Below, piece by piece: positions 45,828 through 57,649 of a stretch of 64,000 nucleotides of DNA. The translations under genes and the position numbers were made by a program. How positions within the stretch are numbered: position 1 is the first letter of the stretch; each line of letters starts with the position of its first letter. Origin of the DNA: Halictus rubicundus (Eukaryota; Arthropoda; Insecta; Hymenoptera; Halictidae); assembly GCF_050948215.1 (NCBI RefSeq), contig NC_135151.1, forward strand, positions 11,758,220 to 11,822,219, given 5' to 3'. The notes below the pieces were generated by a model that worked only from the letters and a program-made list of their open reading frames with translations, was not told the origin of the DNA and made no database searches.

Positions 45828-45983
45828 TTAATGGATCCTTCAACGGCAACAACAATTTCAATTGCGAACCAACAAGTCAGCCCCGATAATAATAATTTCT
45901 AAGCTATGTAATCATTTTTAAGCTTCCTTTTGGTATAGTTAAATTATTGAAAATCCTATTAATAGGCTTCCGGTAAACGTTAA
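45828..45983. mobile_element. Probable TTAA-flanked MITE relative
   Basis: The interior from about 45850 resembles 9885-10010. The right end reads GGCTTCCGGTAAACG followed by TTAA (45980-45983). The phrase CTATTAATAGGCTTCCGGTA also occurs at 61359-61377, suggesting a third fragment there. The left boundary is uncertain. Confidence 0.45.
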
Positions 45984-46060
45984 GAATTCGGTCATATTAT
46001 TTGCAACTCACTAAAATTCTTAAGAGTCCCTATCTCTTGCAATCTATGCATAAACTTTTT
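45984..46060 (-). mobile_element. MITE-A-like internal fragment
   Basis: The string GGTCATATTATTTGCAACTC, then ACTAAAATTCTTAAG, matches the interior of copies at 30194 and 57650. The ends are not preserved. It may be the other half of the copy at 45716, split by the intervening element, or a separate decayed copy. Confidence 0.45.
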
Positions 46061-47399
46061 ACTTTGTGATTCCGTAATTTTCCAATTCCAGTCGCATTGC
46101 ATAATTTTTCTAATTATTTCCACGTTGCATACATTTTCTCCAGACTTGTAAAAAATTGTTTTAGAGAGAGAGCAAATTTTCCGGGGAGCCATGAAAGTTC
46201 AAGAAAACCAATTTCCCAGGAAACACTTCCCTCCTCGGTGACATCAAACAGATTGCGGGGGCGTTATTACTTCCCGCGAGATTCAAAAGTATGATAATTC
46301 GGAACGGTGTCTACATTTTCCGGACAGCTGATTCCGTGCAGTTAACAAAATGGTATTTTCCTTTTCGTTCCGCGTTGACACATGAAATACGCTTCACCTC
46401 TGGGAAATACGGGCCGAAAATGGACACGGGACGGAAACATTCCCGTGGAAACATTTCGCAGGAACCAGCAGCGTTGTTTCTGGTTTCGCGGCCGTTACCG
46501 TTGAACGAACTACAGAAACAGGTGATAATCGTAATGTTAAAAACCGCGGGTTTTACTTTACGATAGCGAGCGAGGTCATGCTCTCTTATGGTCTGGTTGT
46601 GCGACCGTTCTCGGACACCAAAGCGAATATATCGCGGATAATAAAATTTTCGCTATCAATCTTTTCACACCGTTCGTGAATTACATGTCTTCGGGATGAT
46701 GGGAGAGTTCTTGTTGACTATATTATATTATTTAGAGCTTTTTGAAGTTATTCAAGGAAAGAAATTTTCTACTTCGAATAAACTTTCACAACAAACTAGC
46801 AAATCTTCATTAAACGTTTCGAAGATGGAACCCAGACAAACTGACGACTTGTTATCTGCAGCTGAATATTATACCATATCGTTCGAAGAAGCAGCATCCG
46901 ACAGAAAAACGGTTGCACTACTGGTACCGCGGATTAGACTCGAGATTGAGGATCGCCTGAACGAGATGCACCTAACTCCACCGTGGCCAGCTTATTTGGC
47001 CAAGGCATCGTAAACCCTATCCTAAACATTCAGCGTTCTCGGCGGAATTTACTTCGACGACGGGCAAAATGTTTATCGCTCTACGGTAGAACCAACTGCA
47101 ACGTCGCTGCAACCAGGACGGGATGGATGCACCCCGTTGCATCCGAAGAACGGCGCATCTTCTTGTCGAATTTATACGTCCGTTTGCGACCTTTCCAAAC
47201 GCGACTTGCGAGCTATCGATCACAAGAATGGACAAGTGTTGGTGCACTGTCTCGACAAAGAATTGGTTTGATGCACCTGCTCCCAAACAAAGTTCAAGAA
47301 AGTCGTTGCACTTTGTACGTCTACTTTAATTTTGCGAATCTGTATGTGAGATAACATTTTTTACATGTCGTTTGTTAAGTGCTTCTATAAAGACATACT
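46061..47399. other. No gene recognised; CpG-rich parts
   Basis: 46160-46560 and 46880-47300 are CpG-rich. Frames of 105 and 123 codons on plus (46696-47013 and 46983-47354) overlap each other and a minus frame, without domains. Confidence 0.4.
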
Positions 47400-48050
47400 C
47401 GAAAGTGCCTTTCCTACAATTGTGTTTCATAGTATTTGTTTTAATGTACTTCTCACAATTGTGTTTCACCTTGCATTTCTCTACCATTCGTCTTTCACAT
47501 TGTATTATATCACATTCATGTCTGATATTGTATTTCATGTTGTAGTTCTTCACGTTTATGTTTCACATTGCATTTCTTCACACTCACGTTTGACATGGTA
47601 CTTCATGCTGTATTTCTTCACATTCATTTTTCACATTGCATTTCATATTGTATTTGACTTTGCACTTCATATTGCATTTCCTCACATTCATGTTTGACAT
47701 TGTACTTCATGCTGTATTTCTTCACATTCATGTTTGACATTGTACTTCACGTTGTATTTCTTCACATTTCTGTTTTACATTGTATTTGTCACATTTATGT
47801 TTGACTTTGTACTTCATGCTGTATTTCTTCACATTCATGTTTGACCGTGTACTTCATATTGCATTTCTTCACATTAATGTTTGACATTGTATTTCTCACA
47901 TTCATGTTTGATATTGTACTTTATATTGTACTTCTCATATTCATGCTCGACATTGCACTTTATGTTGCATTTCACATTGCATTTGTTACATTCATGTTCA
48001 GCATTATATTGCGCATTGCATTTTGTACACCCATATTTGTATTTGGTATG
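47400..48050 (+). repeat. Tandem array of 40-bp and 27-bp units
   Basis: The unit CACATTCATGTTTGACATTG followed by TACTTCATGCTGTATTTCTT is 40 bp. Shorter 27-bp versions interrupt it near 47765 and 47870, so the basic period is about 13 bp (13+27=40). The clearest units are 47685-47950. Because stops are rare in the unit, frames stay open on plus (Phe/His/Ile-rich) and minus (Cys-Asn-Lys repeats); neither is called a gene. Confidence 0.9.
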
Positions 48051-49459
48051 ATCCAAACAATTAATATAATTGAATGCATGCTTAGGTACGCTAACCGGTG
48101 CTAGCACACGAGCAGTAGAATTCGAGATGCGAGGAGAACCCTCTTAGGTAGAACGTATAAACGACGCGGAATCGAATCGCGAAAATTAATAACACTGGCG
48201 AGAGTTCCGAGTGCGCCTTTCAAACGCATTTAAATGCATTTCGGGCGGGAGAGCAGCGAGCGGTCGGAACCGTGGTCCAGCCGACCTCGTTCTGAATATT
48301 AATTTGACAGAGACCGTTTTGGATGTCGGTGTGGCGTGGTGTGCTTCCAGAGACCGTCGTCGTCGTGACCCTCAGGAAAAATCGCGACAAACGGTTGGAA
48401 TCCGGAAGCAGTCGTAAACTTTGATTTACCATTCTGGTTGGGGATCAAATATATAATCGTTCGTGGTTTGGCTTTCAAACTAGAGGAGGTATTAATACCA
48501 AGAATAATTGAATGGCTCTAGAACATGGAAATTCAGATTTCTGGGCATTACACACCGACGCGAAGTCGTAGATAAAATTCCCTGTGATGATTAAATGGAC
48601 AATACTCTTTTGAGCACAATGCTTCTTTAATCAAGGAGCTTTCAAATTTGATTAAACCTAACACTACGGTTAGTGAACAATTGAAATGATTTTTTAAGGA
48701 AACGTCCGTGTCCTGATCCTGTGAGAATTTTGTAGTACACTGAAGTGACTGTAAATACTTTTATTCAACCTTAAAATGACTTCAAACTCCATCAAACCTA
48801 ATTCAAAGCCAAAAATTATCGAATAAAATCCACACTGCAATCTCAGGAGACAATCATATGTACAATCGATGGAATCTGTGAAGCCACTGTCAGGAAAGGA
48901 CGCCTAGAGATTCCCACGCAACACAATTACTGTGCATAGTTCGACTATGCATTTCACTTGAAATATCGCACCTTATCCTCGGGTTTCACGGATCTCAAGC
49001 CTCATAATGTTAACCACGATGGAGCTGAAGGTGGCTGACGCATTCCTATCTTATTGCCAGACAAGGAACCTAATTCGATGCAGGAGCCTGAGCTCGCGGG
49101 ACACATGGAATACACTAGTGAAACGTCGTAAAGTATGAAACCGGGTCTTTTTCCGAAAGGGCGGATAGTATAGCGCGCCACGAGTTAGCTATAATTAAAC
49201 ATACTGCGGCGCGGTTGCGGGTGGCATGTGCATGTAATTCGGATTAAACCGTTTCGACGGAGGAAAAAGTGAGCTTCGGCAACGGGCCAGCAATTTTTCG
49301 TCGATTTCGCTGTTGTTTCTTCGCGAGGCTGTCGTATAAACCTGCCTGGGCCACGCCGGGACACTGAGAAACAGAAACTGATCTTTCTCATTGTAATGTT
49401 TTTATCGGTTCTTATTTTCTATTCAGTTACTTTGTCTTCTCATTTCCTGGAGGAATTAT
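48051..49459. other. No gene recognised
   Basis: CpG-rich at 48110-48420 and 48890-49390, AT-rich between. Frames up to 87 codons overlap the tandem array or each other. Confidence 0.4.
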
Positions 49460-49635
49460 TTTTGAATTGTGAAACAGTTCAAATTCAATATAGTGAAAAT
49501 ATTGCAAGAATCTAAAAAGTACTTGTACCTTTTGAACATATTAAAATTATTTTGAGAAGAAATAAATGTATATGCGGCTCCTGTAGATTGTACTGAAGGC
49601 GGGCAATTTTTATTTTGCATACAAACCGCAGCCTA
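49460..49635 (-). mobile_element. MITE-A copy, left end decayed
   Basis: The right end reads TTTTGCATACAAACCGCAGC followed by CTA. The interior ACCTTTTGAACATATTAAAA matches the family. The left end is inferred from length only. Confidence 0.6.
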
Positions 49636-50639
49636 TTTATTAAACACATATTTTTCTTGTGGAGACCAATTCCACCATGGTACAGTTACGTTTGTCCACG
49701 CTTGAAGCCTTCTGGATACTAAACGAAATGTTCAAATTCATTCCAGTTTAAATACGTATTAAAAGAACGCTTTAGAAGTTCTCGGGCAGCTTCAAAATAC
49801 AAAAACATTGTCTCCCAAAAAACAGATCGATCAATTCACCAGCAACACAATCACGTTTGGCAAAGTTTGAAGCTCCTCGCGTTTTATTTCGAGAAAGGCT
49901 CGGAATCATTACACACTGTGTTGAATGATGAAAAGGATAGTGATCCTTCCAGCCATAGAGCATCGCAGCTGTTCACACAAAAGCATCCATCTCCCTCTAA
50001 AAAGGATTACAAGATCGTAAAGCGTCGCAATTTCGTGTCTCCCTCGATTAAAATCTACTGCACCACCTACAAGAGTTACTTTAAAGAATAATTTACGACC
50101 GACAGAAGAACACACAGACCTATTTTCCCCCAGAGAGCATCCCGTGGAACCACAATGGGACCGATATCTGCGATCTTCCCGATATTTTTGCAGGGATCGA
50201 CGCTTTTCCTTGTTCCCCGGTGCTCGTTTGTCCACGCAGAGCACGTAAAGATAACATTTTTGCGCAGAAAACAAGTTTACTGCGTCGGGGGTTGGTTTTA
50301 AGGGCATGGAATTTACGGTGGAGGATCTTCTCGTGGGATCCCTACGCGTTTTCTCCTCTACAAGAATCTTTCCCGACGCCGGGGAAGAAAGAAAACCGGC
50401 GGCTCCAACTCTTTGCGGCGCACCTCCAACGAATTTAAGGGGCCCTTACCGTCTGCACGCGTTCTCGAGTGCAGCTGCACTCGTTTATCATCGTCCCGCA
50501 TCCCTGTGCAACCCTCCCAGGGACTCTTCAGCATGGTTAGTAGTTTTTGAATTGTTTCATTTTAGTCGACGAGTGGTTATATGTAATGAAGCATAAAACG
50601 CGAGGCAGCGGCGGTGCTCTTGGAGAGTATTGAATAGCC
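49636..50639. other. No gene recognised; CpG-rich after 50100
   Basis: The 50100-50540 block carries overlapping frames, the longest 132 codons on minus (49909-50307), with no domain. Confidence 0.4.
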
Positions 50640-50875
50640 ATTTTGATATACATATGTACTTCATTTTATTCATTCTCCATCAAGTTTGGTATATTTACTT
50701 CATTTTATAAGTTTCTCCATAAAGTTTGATGTATTTATTTTATTTTATTCGTTTCTCCGTCAATTTTGATGTATTTATTTCATTTTATTCATTTCTCCAT
50801 CAATTTTGGTACATTTATTTAATGTATTCGTTTCTCCGTCAATTATGATTTATTTATTTCATTTTAGTCATTTGA
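50640..50875 (+). repeat. 40-bp minisatellite M2
   Basis: Units of TTTCTCCGTCAATTTTGATG followed by TATTTATTTCATTTTATTCG, about 40 bp each, repeat roughly five times. The same unit reappears at 53390-53770. Confidence 0.9.
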
Positions 50876-52306
50876 GCTTTGAGAATGGAGGAAAATGCAT
50901 CTTGAAGAAAAATTGCACTTTTCCTGGAACTGGTCTGTGTATTTTTTAGTGTATTCTAATATGAGTAAGAGTTAACCTAAATTCAATGGGAATGCCCAAC
51001 AAAAATCTGAATAGAGGAAAATTCTAAAAGACTGTTCATCATGTACTCACAAAAGAGTAGTTTTGCTACTTCCAGCTGAAGAAATGTGAGCGATATAACC
51101 TTTTCAATTTTGTTCTTTACTTTAAAAAATTCTGTTCAATATTTTCCCTCTAATTGCAGCCGAAAATCACGCAGCAATTAAGCAAACTAGTTCCGCCAGT
51201 TTGTCAAACTATTTTCCATTACCGTGTGACAGTGGAATTGAATCGAACGAACCGTGAAATTTTCGATTCGCGTGATTGCGAACGATAATTCGCGAACGGA
51301 GAGATAGTTCCGTGCCGACGATAGGAATTTCGACTGGAAATCCTCGGTCGTCGGGTGACGCAAAATCCGACGTTGCGTAACAACGAGGACGTCCCGAAGG
51401 AACGTCCTGCAGGATGTGTTACGGTTGCATCCTGCGATCCGATTGTCTTGTCGCCGCATCTGCCTGATAGTTGAACGTCTTGTATCGGATCGATAGTTAC
51501 GTTTGCGGATGACAGTTCCGGCGATAATTTCCAAAGTAGGCGTACCCGGGGCCGGATTAATTACAGGACGCCGATTTGCGGCGGGTCGCATCAATCGCGC
51601 GATCGAATGCAGTCTGCTGCGGATGGATTCGGTCTGGCTCTGAAATAGCTGTCGTCGACCGAAATGCAATGCACACTGTTGCGAAAAACAGCTCCGGCGC
51701 TGTTCCGCGTCGTTCCACTTGGTAATCGACACGATGAGTATTTTTTTTTTAACCACTCTCTCAGTGCTCCGTGAAATTTCGCTTTACACATTTTAGCAAT
51801 TAATTTCTCTGGTCTCGCCGCAATCAAATTTCCTAGACTTTGACAACTCTACCAATGTCTCCGATAAATATTTTCATTAACAAATCTTTCGAATCTTTTA
51901 CAATTTAATTTCGAGACCTCGGTCTTTTCAAGAACAGAATTGAGCAGTAATCGATTATTTTCTGACTGCTTTTGCAAATAATTAGTAAGGGTAGAAATAG
52001 AGTTGTATTTGCCTCTTACTACCTAAAATTAACCTACACATCTCCCTCAGAATAAGAGTCCACTCATTTTCATTTGTTAGGCAGCGCAACACGTTCATGC
52101 GTGTGTCCCAAAAGACCCGTGTGTAAGACCTGTCTTACAGAAATGTAACAGAACCGAAAATAATCGAACGATACACTACAAAGAACAAATCAATCTCAAT
52201 TATAAGCTTCAGAATGAAACGATGCTATTAGGTGTGCTTACTACAAAATCCTTAAATAAAAGATCTAAACTAATTCAACAGTCCTCTTGACAGAAATGAT
52301 TGCAAA
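50876..52306. other. No gene recognised; CpG-rich 51180-51750
   Basis: A 189-codon minus frame (51187-51756) fills the CpG-rich block. It is Arg/Ser-rich, has no recognised domain, and a second minus frame overlaps it. I judge it an accidental frame, but it is the best place to check for a transcript. The rest is AT-rich. Confidence 0.4.
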
Positions 52307-52513
52307 TACAGTGATTTTTCTATATATGTCGCCAAGGCCTGGATTATAAACGTCGCGGAATTATCCCCACTACTACGGGATACACCCCGCGAGGGATCAC
52401 GAAGCTTGAGAGGCATCGGACGTCGAGGAAACTTAACACGGCTCGGGTATGTCTCCTGGATGACACATGACGCTGGCAAGATTATTGTTGACATATATTG
52501 AGCACCCACTGTA
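52307..52513. mobile_element. MITE-B copy
   Basis: It starts TACAGTGATTTTTCTATATA and ends ATATTGAGCACCCACTGTA, 207 bp, with TA at both ends. It shares GTCGCCAAGGCCTGGAT with the copy at 39298 and GGGATACACCCCGCG with other copies. Confidence 0.92.
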
Positions 52514-53389
52514 CCTGCAAATGTCGCAAGTTTCCAAACCGCTTCCCAGAATCCTCCAGCCTGTGACTGCCATTCCCACGGATCGACAGTATACTCGCGA
52601 AAAGTTCGCGAGACATATGTTCGCGACATGGCGGCCAACCCAGAAGGCAAAAAGAACTAAGCCAATAACAGTTTCTGTTTCCGTCGATACGCTTGACGAG
52701 AAGTCGCGCGAAGAATTCGAAATGAAATTGCTCGTTCCCGTGTTGAGCCAACAACCGCGAGGCAAAAGGTTGATGGCGGCCAGAGAAGCGTAAAGGGGGG
52801 TTAGGCAGGTGGTGAAAATCGCGGAAAATCTTTCGCGAAAGTTGTGCAGCTGCACCCGCGACGCGGCGGCGACGCGTCGCGGCGCGGCAGCGGCTGGCGG
52901 ACGCGTGTGCAAGTTTTGCGGCCGTCCCGTACAACTTTCCGCAGCGGAGAATTCGCGACGAAGAGACCCGGAAAGTTAACATCGCGGAAATCTCCGGGGC
53001 TGGTGGTTTAATAAATCGCGCGCCCACACCCCCTCGAATTTGGCCGCGATACTTTGCCAAACCAACCCCGGCGATACTATAACCGCTTTATTTTGCAGCA
53101 CTCCGGGAACCGCTGCACCGAGAAAATGCGAAGCCGTTTTCGCAGAGGATTAATGCGATCGCAACATCTGTTAACGCGGAATGGAATTTCCTTATCAGGC
53201 GATTGATAACCGAATCCCGGTTTTATCTTGTTCGACTAACCTAAATCTGGGACACTTGTGGCCCCGTGATTACACTTTCGCGATTATGCTCCACGTTGCT
53301 CTGCGAAGTCTGCTGAAATACAGTATTCTGGGAATATATTGGATACGTTCATTCGTCGACGTTAATCATCGAAAATAATTTGCATCAAT
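52514..53389. other. CpG-rich block, no gene recognised
   Basis: The most GC-rich part of the window (about 52840-53060). Frames of 192, 159 and 126 codons on minus and 108 on plus overlap in different registers and run into the MITE-B copy, so they are not called. The block has the look of an unmethylated CpG island or GC-rich intron/promoter, which is inference only. Confidence 0.45.
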
Positions 53390-53469
53390 TTTAATATATT
53401 TATTTTATTTCAGTCATTACGCCATTCATTTTGGTTTTCATTTTATTCGTTTCTCCGAATATTTTTAGA
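53390..53469 (+). repeat. Minisatellite M2, second locus, left part
   Basis: Diverged M2 units (TTTATTTTATTTCAGTCATT and CATTTTATTCGTTTCTCCG) continue up to the MITE-B insertion at 53470. Confidence 0.8.
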
Positions 53470-53655
53470 TACAGTGTTTACTCGATATTTGTCCAAAACA
53501 CGGGTCTAGCCAGAGTCATATATCGGCCAGGAGATACTACTCGATACTACGCGAAGTTCTAGGGACGACTCACGGAATATACCCCGCCGCAGTGGGGATA
53601 GTTCTGGGACTTTTATCGGCTAGGCATTTGGGACATATATAAAGTAAACACTGTA
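53470..53655. mobile_element. MITE-B copy inserted in minisatellite M2
   Basis: It starts TACAGTGTTTACTCGATATT and ends ATAAAGTAAACACTGTA. Removing it and one TA rejoins TTTTTAGA, TA and TTTATTTCATTTTATTC, which is the normal M2 unit (TTTTGATG, TA, TTTATTTCATTTTATTC). This shows directly that MITE-B duplicates TA on insertion. Confidence 0.95.
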
Positions 53656-53770
53656 TTTATTTCATTTTATTCATTTCTTCGACAATTTTGATATATTTGT
53701 TTCACTTCGATAATTTCTTTATCAGTTTTTATATATTTATTTAAGTTTATTCATTTCTTCGAGCAACATT
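53656..53770 (+). repeat. Minisatellite M2, second locus, right part
   Basis: The M2 unit resumes at TTTATTTCATTTTATTCATT and repeats with changes to about 53765. Confidence 0.8.
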
Positions 53771-54410
53771 TTCACAATTAATTTCCCTGAGTGGAATTTC
53801 TTTTCCCCAGCAAGTTATCACGTGGGAAAGTTCTCAGAAGACAGAAGACAGACAGTTTGCGTACTTAAAGTTTCAAAGCCCCCGGTTCGCGGAGAAAAAA
53901 AAATTGTTGATAACATTCTAATCCCCCAAGGGGGTGTCATCGAGCAAATTTCCCCTGTACGTCGCATATTGGTCCCTTTCTAGCCGAGCGAGGATCTTTT
54001 ATGAGTCGACGAAGACCCATCAGCAGCTTTTCTAAAGCCTTCGCAGAGGAAGAGGTTAATGAAGAAGTCCGGCGCAGTCAAAGATGTCTGCGGGATGACT
54101 CTGGTCGAAGCCAGGCTGCGAGATTGCTGTCACGAAAGGCGTCTAAAAGAGAAAGAGCCCGGGCTACTAAAAAAAAGAATAGATTACTTTATAATAAAAA
54201 GGGAGAAACACCAAGAGGCAACGTGGAAGCACCGCGAACGCTCGTTAGACTTTATCTAGGGAACTTTTTCGCATGATCGGCGCACTTTGAACTCTCAAAT
54301 ATTGCTAAGAATCTCCATAGAGAAACACAAGCTCGTCGTTAGAACGCTGATTCGTGAGTTTCTTCACAAAAGTTGCAGTTTCGGTCAGCATTGGAGAATC
54401 TATCTATACA
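53771..54410. other. No gene recognised
   Basis: A 91-codon plus frame at 54001-54276, Arg/Glu/Ser-rich, overlaps a 66-codon frame in another register. No domain. Confidence 0.4.
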
Positions 54411-54668
54411 GGGTGTCTCACCTAACTCGACCATCTAAAATATCTCTCTTCTTTTTTATGATAAAAGAAAATTTCACACGAAAACATTAGTTGGTTCAGA
54501 GGGGCAAATATTACGATAGGCAAACAAATTTATTCAAGGTTATATTTTTTGAGGTCACCGAATGTTTTTTTAAATGGAATGATATATTTTTATTATCGCT
54601 ATATGATATCCAAGATCAAGACGAATCCAACGACCTGTGATATTATGACCTTCACGTGACCTTAAGTT
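54411..54668 (+). repeat. Dispersed repeat D, copy 2
   Basis: It starts TATACAGGGTGTCTCACC and ends GACCTTCACGTGACCTTAAG. Nearly collinear with 43853-44121 apart from one deletion of about 11 bp near the phrase TATATTTTTTGAGGTCACCG. Confidence 0.8.
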
Positions 54669-55566
54669 CTGTAGAATTTTGTATCGTACAGCTTCAAAGG
54701 TTGCTAAACATTTTCTTTAAGAAATTAACTTATACTTAAAGAACATTCTAGCATGATTGTCAAGAAGTTCAACAAAATTTAGGAATTTTTTAATCAACGT
54801 TAATAGTACAACGATACCTCTTTCTTCCTTGTTACCAACAGAAGAAGAGGAATGTAAGGTGAGTACACTTAGTACTCTATTTATTCAAGAACAGTCCAAT
54901 AAATGATTAAAATAAACCCAGAAATAATTCGAATTTTTCTACAAAAATAGACCAATACATTCTCCGATATATGTATCCACTTCTAGAAAATCAAAAAAAT
55001 TCGGATTTCTCGGTACTTCTCAGAACTCGTTAGCGGAATACAAATGATTCCTGGTACTCCGTCGACCGATTTCGGCCGATTTCGATTGTCTCTGTTGGAT
55101 TCCGTCACCGTTGTCCTCGTTTCCCCACGTCAAAGTGACGAAGAGTAGGAGGAGCCCGAAGTTCATTCGTCAAGCGATTGCGACAGCCGATTCTCGGGGA
55201 AAATCGAAGTCGATTTTCGGATAAACAAGGCCGGGACCTGGTCCCCGGGCTGATTGCAGGCATTGTGCATCCCTGAATTGCGTCCTTCCGTCTTGTTGAG
55301 CTCTATTTAAGCGAAAACCAACCCGTGGTGTTCCCCGGGAAATCGAATCGGAAACTGGCGGCCGCGGCCGGGAGGATGTTTGCCTTCGCCGCGGAAAAAC
55401 TGACGAGGTGTACTTCAATTTCAAATTTGCTGCTATGGTTGCTGTGCATCTCTAATAAACGTTTCCTAGCCTCCGAAAAATATCTGAACATTTTCCCGAT
55501 TTTCGAGAAATATTCAATTTATTATGATTTCCTAACTAAAAATCGTACGGCAATGACCTGCGCTCA
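54669..55566. other. No gene recognised; CpG-rich 55030-55400
   Basis: Small frames up to 84 codons on both strands, no domain. Confidence 0.4.
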
Positions 55567-56100
55567 TTTTAAACCTTGATGCCTCTACTTTCGCACACCA
55601 TCATTCATTTTTATTCAAAATATTTTTCCATGATATGGCAGGTGGAAAACTGGGGACACGATTTTTGCCGAATACGCTGCACGTTGGACAATCTCTATAA
55701 ATATTTTAAAATTTTTATTGTGAACGTATATGTTACGGATTTAAAGAATGAATCTTCCTCTTCATATCGACTCCTTAAAAACTGATGCATTTTTTTGCCA
55801 TTTTATACAACTTGATATAAAGCATTTCGTGTTCGAAACTTGTTCCTCCATTTTTGTTCCATAAAACGGCTGAAAAAATCGTACAGCAAATTTTGAGCTC
55901 CCGTTGTAAAGGCTCCCGTTGTAAAGGCTCCCGCTTCAGTCTTCAAATCCCTGGTAGATTCAGTTCAATATTTCAATGTGCAGCATTTTCGAGAGTAAAC
56001 GTAGCTTCAGTTTCCGAACTGATATACCGTGCAATAACATTTGAAACAAAAATGCGCGATAGTGTCCGAAAGTAGAGGCTTCAAGCTTCGAAACGCGGCC
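55567..56100. repeat. Dispersed repeat F, copy 2, with inverted ends
   Basis: The left end TTTTAAACCTTGATGCCTCT followed by ACTTTCG is the inverse of the right end CGAAAGTAGAGGCTTCAAGC followed by TTCGAAA. The body shares ATGATATGGCAGGTGGAAAA with copy 1. A 15-bp phrase, TTGTAAAGGCTCCCG, is tandemly duplicated near 55906-55935. No coding capacity. Superfamily unknown. Confidence 0.75.
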
Positions 56101-56385
56101 AGATTTATCCTTGTACAATTCTTTTTTACGAAACTGTAACAATTTGAATACCGCCGATTTTTCGAACGATCTCTCGAAAAAATATCGAAAGTCCCCGGAA
56201 CATTTCGCCAGCTCACAGACCTTTTAAAATATTAAACGTCGTGCACCGAGTGGTTGCGCGTTACAAGGGCGATAAATTTTTCAAACGTTACATCACGCTT
56301 AGCCGGCGCATTAATCATTTCGGCCGCTTGATATGAAAATTCTCTCGTGATCTATTTTGAACGCGTCGAAGCCTGGCTGACCCGC

Positions 56386-56431
<46 letters not shown>

Positions 56432-57649
56432 CCATTTTTACGGCCGCTGTTGAAGTAGATTAAAAGGAACAATCATTCCGAATCCGCTTAACACGGGATC
56501 ACGCGGAGAAATCGAACAACCCCGATGATGGAGCGAAACCGCTCCGCCGAAAATTACAGCGCTGTAAAACCGCGGAAAATTATTTAACGCCCAGATCCTT
56601 GTTTCATCGTGGCTGCTACCTTTTTAACGCTTTCGAATTTTTGGTAACCCGCGGGTCAGAGTGGATTTTTTATTTAAACGCTGTTTTTACTTTTATTGGC
56701 CTGCTGGGTTGAATATATTTTAATTGTGTCCTCCGTTTTCTCATTTATTTATTATTGTTTCTCTCTGTCTTTGTTGGGGGAGTAGGAATGAATTGTCAAT
56801 TTGGTAATACAGCTTCTGTAGTGCAATAAACGTCTGTGCAATAAATTCTTAGTATATGTCACGAAGAAGTTTATAAAATGATTCAATAATCCTACTGCAT
56901 GTTCATCGATATTGCGATTTTATTTTATTAAGTGAATCATTTCAGTTCTATTAAATTTTTGGCAGTGCCATTTTGCAAACTAAATTGATGAACGAATTAG
57001 TAGGATAATTGAAGGGCAGATTTGATACGACATCGTTTGTTTCACTCGATCAGCTGATTGAATCTCGTCCCGAGAGCGGGAACAGCGTTCTGGAAATTAT
57101 TCCCGGAAGTTTGTCGTAAATTAACGTTCCCCACGCCATTAAAAATTCTAAAAGCGAACAAATGAACGGACGCCACCTTGTAACTGTCAGAAATGGTCCC
57201 TGCTCGGCACAGTCTCTGTGAAAACAATTTATGACACTCCCCACCGTCCGTCCTTTTCTTTTCAACGTCCCGCTGTGACGAAAGCTTTTGCCATCAGGGA
57301 ACTTTTCGACAAATGACCAAAGTTTCTGTGCCATCAGTTTTCGAATTTCGGTATCCACCGACATGAATCACGTAGAAAACAGGGATCAAGAGAACCGCGA
57401 GAAAACGAGGTTTAATTAAATAAAATAAAATATTCTTGAAGAGCGATAAACATAATCGTCACAACCTGAAACAAGCTGATCAAAAAACAAACGCGCTCGA
57501 GGAACTATATGAACTGGATGTTTCAATAAAAGTATAGAATATTGAAAAATCCCCATGGGTAAGGTTCAATTAAATAAAATACAGCTCGTCTTTACATATT
57601 CTTAATTAACAATGAAAATAATCGTCACAACTTCAAACAAACCCGTGAA
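56101..57649. other. No gene recognised
   Basis: CpG-rich at 56230-56620 around a GA microsatellite, AT-rich at 56660-57030, CpG-richer at 57040-57400 with a 104-codon minus frame lacking a domain. Confidence 0.4.
56388..56430. repeat. GA microsatellite
   Basis: Uninterrupted (AG)n of about 43 bp. Confidence 0.95.

Noticed and set aside
47365..48107. Frames in the 40/27-bp array, including a Cys-Asn-Lys repeat on minus
   Set aside because: Low-complexity translation of a tandem repeat open on both strands; no start context or conserved domain.
51187..51756. 189-codon minus-strand frame
   Set aside because: Arg/Ser-rich, lies wholly in a CpG-rich block where stops are rare, overlapped by another minus frame, and no domain or splice context recognised.
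52433..53060. Minus frames of 192 and 159 codons
   Set aside because: They overlap each other in different registers, run into a MITE-B copy, and translate GC-rich DNA into Ala/Arg-rich sequence without motifs.
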